DNA from: Discostella pseudostelligera
Taxonomy: Eukaryota > Bacillariophyta > Thalassiosirophyceae > Thalassiosirales > Thalassiosiraceae
NCBI GenBank assembly: GCA_036940085.1
Contig: JALLBK010000255.1
Location: 1-16,705 of the forward strand
Length of the DNA: 16,705 nucleotides
Direction: 5' to 3'
The position numbers were made by a program, and so were the translations under genes. The notes under the pieces were generated by a model that was not told the DNA's origin, made no database searches, and saw only the letters and a list, made by a program, of their open reading frames with translations. Shown here piece by piece: positions 1 to 6,376 of the stretch (positions within the stretch are counted from its first letter, which is position 1; the number at the start of each line of letters is the position of its first letter).

Positions 1-1066
1 CGTCCACAACACCATTTATCGCGACACCATCGCCTTTCGAAACGGACATGATTTCTTCCAGTTTATTGACCTTGCCGAAGGATGTTGATATTATCTTTGC
101 TCGAGGATTGAGTGCCGAAATAACTTGTTTTGTATCGTCTAAGTCACCGCTGAGAATGTCAATTTTGTTCAAAACAATAACATCAGCAACTTCAGTTTGT
201 TCGACCAACAGATCACAGACACCTCCTCCTTCATTGCCGAATAATGACAATGTATCCGGCCAACTGCCATCTTGCTGTTGAGCCTCTAATTCATTGCTAA
301 AAAACAATTCTGGTGCTTCCTCCAAATTGGCCAATCTTGATGATCGTAGGTAGTCCAAATAAGTACTGCAATCAATTACCGTCACAAGCGTATCTAAGCT
401 AACCTGTTCCAGTAACGGCATATTGTACATCATAGCCTCCTGAAAAATATTCCGTACCGATCGAGGTTCGGCGACTCCTGACATTTCAATTACAATATGA
501 TCGAATTTCTCCCCATCACATCGCATATCCGAGAGAGTGACAAGTTCTGAAACTGACGTTAGTAGCTCTCCCGAGATGGAGCAACATGCGCATCCATTTT
601 GCAATTCCACAATGCCCGCGGGTAAAGCGGCAATGTTAGTATTGGATGTTCCGTCGTCACTCGAATCTTCTCTGAGCAATGCAGTTCGACCCCGCACGAG
701 CTTGGAGTCAATATTGACGCTCGCCACATCGTTGACAATTACTGCAATCTTCAATCCCTCGTTGTTGGTGAGCATGTGTCGCAAGAGAGTTGTTTTACCG
801 CTGCCCAAAAACCCACTCAGGACAGTGATTGGTATGTTGTTGGTTGTAGTTGCGGCTAGATGGCTGTGATGTCTATAGGACGTCGTTGTCGAAACATGAA
901 TATGTTGTGGATAGGATGTTATTGCTGCTCCTGGAGAAGATCTAATTCTACTCATCGTGCGCCAAGTTGCTGTTGTGGAACCAGTAAAGCCCATAACAAC
1001 TCGATGCGCTAAATACTGCAACATGACTATGAGTACTTTGTGCATCTCAAATGAAGATGATGGCAT
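1..1066 (-). CDS. CobW/COG0523 family G3E GTPase, putative metal chaperone, cut by left edge
   Basis: The open frame runs unbroken from the ATG at 1066 to the window edge, giving 355 residues without the C-terminus. Motifs read directly: Walker A GFLGSGKTT (residues 85-93), the metal-binding CxCC of the family in NGCACCS (C159, C161, C162), EMSGVAEP (196-201 region, the switch/Walker B element) and the guanine-specificity motif NKID (300-303). These define the COG0523 subgroup of G3E P-loop GTPases, which hand zinc or other metals to client enzymes; ZNG1 is the eukaryotic example. The C-terminal CobW domain would lie beyond the edge. Residues 1-78 precede the GTPase core, are rich in Ser, Thr, Arg and His and almost free of acidic residues, and look like an organelle targeting leader (inference). 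Further in-frame ATGs at 1045 and 1024 are possible starts. A stop lies in frame upstream of 1066. The frame shares a divergent spacer with the gene at 1546. Confidence 0.9.
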   Translation of the reverse strand, partial: MPSSSFEMHKVLIVMLQYLAHRVVMGFTGSTTATWRTMSRIRSSPGAAITSYPQHIHVSTTTSYRHHSHLAATTTNNIPITVLSGFLGSGKTTLLRHMLTNNEGLKIAVIVNDVASVNIDSKLVRGRTALLREDSSDDGTSNTNIAALPAGIVELQNGCACCSISGELLTSVSELVTLSDMRCDGEKFDHIVIEMSGVAEPRSVRNIFQEAMMYNMPLLEQVSLDTLVTVIDCSTYLDYLRSSRLANLEEAPELFFSNELEAQQQDGSWPDTLSLFGNEGGGVCDLLVEQTEVADVIVLNKIDILSGDLDDTKQVISALNPRAKIISTSFGKVNKLEEIMSVSKGDGVAINGVVD

Positions 1067-1204
1067 TGTGTATTGCTTCAGCCAACAAACTACAACGTCC
1101 TGTGCCTGTGAAAGATTGTGATGTGGTGGTAGCTAGCATCCCCATCGATTGCACTCAGACTTATACTTTTGGATGCGGTCCATGGTCGATGGTCGACGGC
1201 GTCC

Positions 1205-1218
1205 TATCTCTAGAGATA
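1205..1218. repeat. 14-bp perfect palindrome
   Basis: TATCTCTAGAGATA is its own reverse complement. It lies about 140 bp upstream of the CobW gene start and may be a dimeric factor site. Its role is unknown. Confidence 0.5.
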
Positions 1219-1350
1219 CGGCGGCGGCCTGCGGCGGCCCAGGATTTTGGTTTGGTGAGGTGCGTGATCGCGAGAGCATGCACGTGTGGTGGCGGTGCAG
1301 TCTGTCTGTCTCCTTCTGTTTTGTGAGCTATTAGTGATTCCTACGTTTTT

Positions 1351-1382
1351 AATTTTAAAATTCTAATTTGAATTTTAGAATT
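1351..1382. repeat. AT-rich inverted repeat cluster
   Basis: AATTTTAAAATT (1351-1362) is a 12-bp palindrome. It overlaps an 8-bp inverted repeat AATTCTAA / TTAGAATT (1359-1366 and 1375-1382) with an 8-base spacer. The stretch is much more AT-rich than its surroundings and could be a core promoter or a nucleosome-free segment. It is not a terminator with a T tract. Confidence 0.45.
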
Positions 1383-1454
1383 GAAATGAATTCCCTGTTA
1401 TAGGCAAAAGTGGGAATCCGTATGCAGATATGATACTGTTCCTAACGTGGAATG

Positions 1455-1493
1455 TTTTGGCGCGCTTCAGGTGCTCCTGATTTCCCGCCAAAA
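1455..1493 (+). promoter_or_regulatory. Paired E2F-like sites upstream of the coiled-coil gene
   Basis: TTTTGGCGCG (1455-1464) and TTTCCCGCCAAAA (1481-1493) both fit the E2F/DP consensus TTTSSCGC. The second reads as an E2F site on both strands. They end 53 bp before the ATG at 1546. The same 12-mer, TTTCCCGCCAAA, recurs upstream of APC5 at 8919-8930. Confidence 0.6.
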
Positions 1494-1545
1494 TATCAGC
1501 ACACCTCGTCTCTCGCTCGTCATCGTCGTCGTCGTCATCGAACCT

Positions 1546-2556
1546 ATGCCTATGCCTTACATTTATGAGTCGGCGCCCCCTAATAACATGCTGCTCGATT
1601 TGGTATCAAAGGCTCGCTCTGGAGGCACCTCGGCCGAGATCGAGGCCATGATGGCCGAACGAGATTTCTTCCGAGAACGGTATGCCGAACAAATCGAGAC
1701 CATTGATCGTCTCAATGTCAAGTTGAAGGAGAGTCAGCGCGTGATTGATAAGCTACGGAGTCAAATATTGGATTTGGAGATGGAGAAACAATCTCGTGGT
1801 GGGGATGTGGCAATAGCGAATCAGAGAAAAGAGAGTAGTTGTGGAAACTCTGAAGATCCGACGTCAACATCTGATGACGATGATACTGGTGTAGATGAAC
1901 CGTCGCATGAAGTTGTGACAATTCTCGATGATGGACTTGGAACTCTGCATATTAGTGCACCCCAAGCGGCAAATGAAATCAGTATTGATCGAGTAGCAAA
2001 TAATGTCGCAAGTCCATTGGATGATGAGCAATCCGCTGCCATTGACCGAGAATCAGGTGACGAGGGAGAGGAGGCAGATGAAGATGAACCATCCTCGGAC
2101 AATGATGAAAACGAGGCGGAAGAAATCAGGGCCAACGCCGAGCGTATGTTGCAATGGGCAAATTATCAGACTTCCAAACGCTCGACACCTAATACCAGCA
2201 TGAGTAATATGGATGATATCGACGATGATGATGATGATGGAAATAAAATTGGCAAAGAGACTAATTGTGAAGCCCCGAGCAGTGCACCACTTCGCTCATC
2301 CACTCCTTCAAAAAGTGTGTCGGAGAACGAAACGTACAATTTACTAGATAATGATTACGACGACGACGACGACGACGACGAGTCTTCTCAAGGATCAAGC
2401 TCCACACATTCCTCAGCGAAATTGGTGGGGAGAAGCGGGGCGGCCTCGAAGGGCGGCAAGATAGGGAAACTATTTAATAATTTAAGGGACATGATAGAAG
2501 GTCCTCCTTCGGAAAGCGATTCGGGTGCGGAAAGTGATGACCTGTCGACTTATTGA
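1546..2556 (+). CDS. Unrecognised acidic coiled-coil protein, 336 aa
   Basis: I do not recognise a family. The start at 1546 is the first ATG of the frame; the frame is open further upstream, but only from a GTG, and that part contains E2F-like promoter sites. Residues about 30-82 form a charged amphipathic helix likely to be a coiled coil (for example AEIEAMMAERDFFRERY and LKESQRVIDKLRSQILDLE). The rest is strongly acidic and low in complexity, with Asp/Glu/Ser runs encoded by GAT and GAC repeats (2221-2238 and 2359-2379). A short non-acidic island, NAERMLQWANYQTSKR (near 2131-2178), and a basic-hydrophobic C-terminal segment, KIGKLFNNLRDMIEGPP (near 2458-2508), are the best candidates for conserved interaction motifs. 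No signal peptide or membrane span is evident, so a nuclear or cytosolic location is likely. The E2F-like sites just upstream hint at S-phase expression (inference). No intron is needed. Confidence 0.75.
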   Translation: MPMPYIYESAPPNNMLLDLVSKARSGGTSAEIEAMMAERDFFRERYAEQIETIDRLNVKLKESQRVIDKLRSQILDLEMEKQSRGGDVAIANQRKESSCGNSEDPTSTSDDDDTGVDEPSHEVVTILDDGLGTLHISAPQAANEISIDRVANNVASPLDDEQSAAIDRESGDEGEEADEDEPSSDNDENEAEEIRANAERMLQWANYQTSKRSTPNTSMSNMDDIDDDDDDGNKIGKETNCEAPSSAPLRSSTPSKSVSENETYNLLDNDYDDDDDDDESSQGSSSTHSSAKLVGRSGAASKGGKIGKLFNNLRDMIEGPPSESDSGAESDDLSTY

Positions 2557-2799
2557 GATATCCATTTGAGGCTAGACGTCGGGTACAGGGGCCAATATGT
2601 AGAGCCTGATTCCGGTACTACGAACCTGGTGGTGGAATGTAATCGCCGTGATAAATTGAGACATTTTTGATGAGGTGATTAGTGATTACAGTATACTGAG
2701 AGTAGTATATTTGGTAGCGATTGAAATGAAAACTAAATGGTACATCTTGTCAGAGCGTCAAGGGACACAGTATCGTTGCTGTGTGTGAACGCAAGGTTC
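2557..2799. other. Convergent 3' intergenic spacer
   Basis: These 243 bases lie between the stop codons of the coiled-coil gene and the Mpv17-like gene. They should contain both 3' UTRs and polyadenylation sites. I see no ORF, RNA gene or clear repeat. Confidence 0.6.
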
Positions 2800-3684
2800 T
2801 CAGTGTCGATTTCGGTGCGTAACGTAACTCATCACCGTCACCCATACCACATCCAAACTATTCACAGCCAACACCCTAAGCTTCCTCGGAAGAAAGTGAA
2901 ATGATAAGAATTGCATCGGTGCATATCCCATAATTGACACCTTCCATGACACCTTCAACGCTGGGATAAGATCGTGCGCCAGCTCGTGACGGATGAGACT
3001 AGTCTTCCCCTCCATAATAGCCGTCGCAATCATTAGCACCGCAATGTAGACTATGACCATGACGAAATTGTCAAATAAAACATGAGCAGCCGATGCAAAT
3101 AACAATTTCCTCTTTGCTTTGGGAGACTTGTCAATTTCGCCATCCTCGTTCACCACGGCATGTGTTGGAAGTACTCGCTCGTACAGTTCGTAGACAAAAT
3201 GAAGAAGTGGTCCGGTGCATAGAAATCCTTCACAGAACATTGCCACTAACCGCTGTTTATCTAGCCATGTCGTTGAGGCGCTGTTGTCCAAATATCGCCG
3301 CGCGTTCTGAGCACACATATCGCCCACCAACGATAATATCCCAGCGCTAATGAATTTCGTCCGTAGTTCGTGAGTGTTGATTTGATTCATGTACCACTTC
3401 CCGATGGCTTCTAGTGGAGATATTCGTAGTTTATTGTCACCCAGCATTGATTTCATCTCGTCGTCTTCTAAGTCTGCGTCGTTATTGTCGATGTAGCCAC
3501 CGACGGGAATGACCATAACATCGTCGTCCTGTGTGGACTGGCCTTGACGTTGTCGGCTCTTGACGCCGACGATTTCGTACATTGTGCCTACTACACGAAT
3601 ATGGTTGAGGGATGATGCTACTGCGAATTCCGTTGACTGTATCGCAATCAATAGTAGTAATCCCAAGCAAGAGCTGAAGAGCAT
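2800..3684 (-). CDS. Mpv17/PMP22 family membrane protein
   Basis: With the ATG at 3684 the protein has 294 residues. It opens with a hydrophobic signal-like segment (LLLLIAIQ, residues 9-16, then STEFAVASS), followed by an acidic linker (about 50-85). The Mpv17/PMP22 fold starts at KWYMNQINTHELRTKFISAG (96-115), with the family GD (121-122, LSLVGDMCAQ), GPLLHFVYELYERVLP (158-173), a hydrophobic span (200-223) and a C-terminal block MQFLSFHFLPRKLRVLAVNS (257-276) ending in VWVTVMSYVTHR. Mpv17-family proteins are four-span proteins of the inner mitochondrial, peroxisomal or plastid membranes, thought to act as channels or in metabolite balance. The usual WP in the C-terminal block is replaced by GYAPMQ, so this is a divergent member. 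The frame stays open to 4122, but the added part crosses a GTCT microsatellite and the likely promoter; another in-frame ATG is at 3810. The N-terminus suggests entry at the ER, but no clear ASAFAP plastid motif follows it. Confidence 0.82.
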   Translation of the reverse strand: MLFSSCLGLLLLIAIQSTEFAVASSLNHIRVVGTMYEIVGVKSRQRQGQSTQDDDVMVIPVGGYIDNNDADLEDDEMKSMLGDNKLRISPLEAIGKWYMNQINTHELRTKFISAGILSLVGDMCAQNARRYLDNSASTTWLDKQRLVAMFCEGFLCTGPLLHFVYELYERVLPTHAVVNEDGEIDKSPKAKRKLLFASAAHVLFDNFVMVIVYIAVLMIATAIMEGKTSLIRHELAHDLIPALKVSWKVSIMGYAPMQFLSFHFLPRKLRVLAVNSLDVVWVTVMSYVTHRNRH

Positions 3685-4160
3685 ATTGATGAGAGTTGAT
3701 GAGCCCGATGCCGGCGGAATGACGAGTGACGAGTGACCTCGTCTGCAGTCTGAAAGCAAAGGCAACAATGAAAAGTGTTTGTGGAGTGTGCGAGATGAAG
3801 ATGAATGCATCGCGGGATGCAAGGCATTGCGGAGAAAGAAATGGGGGCTAGCTCGCTTGTGTGCTAAATTCGACTTTCTCGTCTGTCTGTCTGTCTGTCT
3901 GTCGGACTGCCGTCTGTCTGTCGTCTGGGTATTACCGGTCGTCCGTCTGTCCGTCCCGCTCGTTGACGCCGCGACCATGAAAATGAAAAAGTCGTCGTCG
4001 CTCGTCGCACCAAGATGGCCGAATGCCGACCTCCAACCTCCAACAGGTAGCATTACATGGGCATCACCAACCACCAGCACCAAACTCCTCCTCGCTATCA
4101 CTCTAGATTCCCCTCGTCCCATCTTCTGTGTTTCCTACGAGTTACTCGTCCCACTACGAA
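3685..4160. promoter_or_regulatory. Divergent intergenic region between the Mpv17-like and NOLC1-like genes
   Basis: These 476 bases separate the chosen start codons of two divergent genes and probably act as a shared promoter. They hold a 7-bp tandem repeat GACGAGT (3721-3734) and a GTCT/GTC-rich pyrimidine microsatellite (3881-3955). Open frames on both strands cross the region, but they encode only low-complexity peptides such as DRQTDRQT and show no family resemblance. Confidence 0.5.
3881..3955 (+). repeat. GTCT tetranucleotide microsatellite and degenerate continuation
   Basis: Five perfect GTCT units plus GTC occupy 3881-3903. Interrupted copies (GTCTGTCTGTCGTC, then GTCCGTCTGTCCGTCC) continue to about 3955. 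The tract lies mid-promoter. A shorter GTCTGTCTGTCT run occurs near 1301-1312 in the first divergent spacer. Confidence 0.85.
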
Positions 4161-6335
4161 ATGGCCAAGCATAAGCATGCAGACAAAGTCAAACCGGAGC
4201 CTGTCATCCAACCGCCCGATGGTGCATCCTCCACCACCTCCTCTCATGTAGTCATCTCCACACCTGCATCTCTGCAGCACAAACGAATGGGATATGCAAT
4301 CTTAGCTTACCTGCAGTCTATTCCTGGAAGTGCATATATCAAGAGTGTCGAGGCGCTGAAGGAGGATTTGATGGTGTTATATGGTGCAATAGAGGAAGTG
4401 AATGGTAGTAATAGCGACGATAGCAACAAATGTTGGACATTGACACTGCGGGAGGGCAAACCTGAAAGTAAGAAAGCAGGTGGAGCTAAAGACGATGATG
4501 ATTCTTCCACTTCGTCGTCTTCTAGCTCTTCGTCATCGTCGTCATCTTCTTCATCATCCTCTTCGTCGTCGAGCTCCTCGTCGGATGCTTCTGGGAGCAA
4601 CAATAAAAAGGAACAAAAGCCAAAAGAACCGGTGGTCGATAAACAGGCAAAGAAATCAGACAGTAACAGCTCTGACTCTAGCGTCAGATTGAATAGCTAC
4701 AACATTGAGAGCAAGAACAAGAAAACTGTAGCCGAATCTGGAAAGAAGGCTAAATCTGATAGCAGCACCAGTAGCAGCAGCAGCTCCGACAGTAGTGACA
4801 GCGACGATGAGGATGACAAGGAAGTAGTTAAACCTCCGGCAAAGAAGGTCGCACCCTTAAATGGGGCTGTGTCGTCAGCTCACAAAACTGTTTTAAAGGG
4901 AACGGAGAAGGAAGTGGTGAAAGAAGATTCTTCCGGGAGCAGCAGTAGCAGCAGTAGTTCTGATGATAGCAGCGATAGTGATGATGAGAGTGAAAAAGTC
5001 ACGACAAAGCCAGCAAAAGTAGAAGCTAAATCAGATAACAGCAGTGACAGTGAGAGTAAAATTGAGATTGTGAAAGCAAAGAATGAGCCAGCAGCAGAGT
5101 CAGTGGCTTTTGATAGCAGCAGTGACAGTGAGAGTCAGGATGTGAAAGCGAAGACTAAGCCAGCAGAGACCGTGTCTTCAGATAGCAGCAGTGACAGCGA
5201 CAGTGAGAGTGAGAGTAATAGTATGAAAGCAAAGACTAAGCCAGCAAAAGCAAAAGTTAAATCGAGTGAGACTGAGAGTGCAAAGGTAAAGACCCAACCA
5301 GCACCAGTGAAAGCTCTTGCAGATAGCAGCAGTGATAGTGACAGTGAGAGCGAGAGCGATGAGAAAGCAACGACAAAGCCAGTTGCTAAGAAGGCTCCTT
5401 CAGATAGCAGCAGCAGTGACGATAGCAGCAGTGACAGCGATGACGAGAGTAACGCTAAGGTTGTGAAACATAAATCTGACCGCAAGGAAAATGACAGCAG
5501 TCTCAAGAGAACAAACGAGCCGTCATCGAAGAGTAGCGGCGATGAAAATGACACCGTTAAACCACCCAGCAAGAAGAGTAAGGTAACCTTCAAAGACATT
5601 CCTGAAGCATCGGCAAATATTGACAAAACTACTAGCGGTGTGAGTAAAAAGGATGATGATGACGATGATAGTGTCAGCGTGAGTGATGTCAGTGATGTAG
5701 ACGTGTCGAGTGTTTCGACGGTAGATTCATCCTCCGACGACGAGTCAAGTGATGATGATGAAGTAGTGTCAATGAGTGACGCCAATTCATCAGCATCTTC
5801 GTTTTCTAGTAAGAGTGGTAGTAGCAGCAGCTCGTCGTCTCGTTCGAGCAGCAGTGGCAGCAGTAGCAGTTCGTCGGATTCCGGCAACGAGGAAGATCAT
5901 CGTGAAGCAAAGCGGATTGCGGCAATAGAAAAGGCCAAGGCTGCCGCTGATGCAGCAGCGAATTGGGTACCTACTCCGCCAAAGAAGAATAGCTCCTCGG
6001 CGAATTCCACCCCTGTAGTGATAACAAAGGCAGGAACTGATGGCGCACAAGCGCTATCCAATGGTACACCTTTCAAACGTGTCGACGATTCCTATTGGGG
6101 TGAGGTGGCGACTAAAGAAGGTGGCGCAATCGCTGACAACAGTTACGAGGGTGCATTTGGTTTATCTGGCTTTGGTGTCAAGGCAAGCGAAAAGTTGTTG
6201 ACGGTACGAGGGAAGGACTTTTGTCGCGAGAAGAACAAGAGGAAGAAAACATTCAATGGATTCAGCAAGAGTGCGGGAGGGAGTATCACAATGAACAGTT
6301 TTTCAACCAAGTTCCAGTATTCGGATGATGAATAG
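4161..6335 (+). CDS. NOLC1: NOLC1/Nopp140/SRP40-like nucleolar phosphoprotein, 724 aa
   Basis: The architecture is that of Nopp140/SRP40. There is a possible LisH-like N-terminal helix pair (about residues 43-70, MGYAILAYLQSIPGSAYIKS), a long central region of acidic Ser clusters alternating with Lys/Pro/Ala basic linkers (for example KPAKKV), and a conserved SRP40 C-terminal domain (about 635-724) with GTPFKRVDDSYW, DNSYEG, VRGKDFCREKNKRKK and a final NSFSTKFQYSDDE. The first Ser tract, near residues 114-142, is almost pure Ser. Proteins of this family chaperone snoRNPs and link them to RNA polymerase I; the Ser clusters are casein kinase 2 targets. The start at 4161 has a good context (GAAATGGCC); the frame extends 33 bases upstream only through a GTG. 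No intron is needed. The stop is only 41 bp from the stop of the convergent ABC gene. Confidence 0.9.
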   Translation: MAKHKHADKVKPEPVIQPPDGASSTTSSHVVISTPASLQHKRMGYAILAYLQSIPGSAYIKSVEALKEDLMVLYGAIEEVNGSNSDDSNKCWTLTLREGKPESKKAGGAKDDDDSSTSSSSSSSSSSSSSSSSSSSSSSSSDASGSNNKKEQKPKEPVVDKQAKKSDSNSSDSSVRLNSYNIESKNKKTVAESGKKAKSDSSTSSSSSSDSSDSDDEDDKEVVKPPAKKVAPLNGAVSSAHKTVLKGTEKEVVKEDSSGSSSSSSSSDDSSDSDDESEKVTTKPAKVEAKSDNSSDSESKIEIVKAKNEPAAESVAFDSSSDSESQDVKAKTKPAETVSSDSSSDSDSESESNSMKAKTKPAKAKVKSSETESAKVKTQPAPVKALADSSSDSDSESESDEKATTKPVAKKAPSDSSSSDDSSSDSDDESNAKVVKHKSDRKENDSSLKRTNEPSSKSSGDENDTVKPPSKKSKVTFKDIPEASANIDKTTSGVSKKDDDDDDSVSVSDVSDVDVSSVSTVDSSSDDESSDDDEVVSMSDANSSASSFSSKSGSSSSSSSRSSSSGSSSSSSDSGNEEDHREAKRIAAIEKAKAAADAAANWVPTPPKKNSSSANSTPVVITKAGTDGAQALSNGTPFKRVDDSYWGEVATKEGGAIADNSYEGAFGLSGFGVKASEKLLTVRGKDFCREKNKRKKTFNGFSKSAGGSITMNSFSTKFQYSDDE

Positions 6336-6376
6336 ATCTTTGGTGGTTGCGATGAAAAGCTAGGAGTAGCAGTACG

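Larger units (their letters stand above)
1067..1545. promoter_or_regulatory. Divergent intergenic region between the CobW gene and the coiled-coil gene
   Basis: No convincing gene is seen in these 479 bases. They should hold the promoters of both flanking genes. Visible elements are a 14-bp perfect palindrome (1205-1218), a direct repeat of GCGGCGGCC (1221-1229 and 1231-1239), a G-box/E-box CACGTG (1281-1286), an AT-rich stretch with inverted repeats (about 1349-1390) and two E2F-like sites (1455-1493). A GTG-initiated extension of the plus-strand frame through 1447 is open but has no ATG before 1546. Confidence 0.6.

Noticed and set aside
1447..1545. Extension of the coiled-coil gene upstream of 1546
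   Set aside because: It begins with GTG, not ATG, and contains two E2F-like sites, so it looks like promoter or 5' UTR.
4009..4022. CAAGATGGCCG resembling an animal YY1 site
   Set aside because: It is a single match to a motif from a distant lineage, with no evidence of a corresponding factor here.
3685..4122. N-terminal extension of the Mpv17-like frame to an ATG at 4122
   Set aside because: It would be translated through the GTCT microsatellite (DRQTDRQT) and reach to 39 bp from the NOLC1 start. It has no family resemblance, whereas the ATG at 3684 gives a clean signal-like N-terminus.
5135..5887. A 250-codon minus-strand ORF rich in Leu and Ser
   Set aside because: It is the antisense of the Ser/Asp repeat region of the NOLC1-like gene. 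Repeated Ser codons read backwards as Leu/Ser without stops. It shows no domain.
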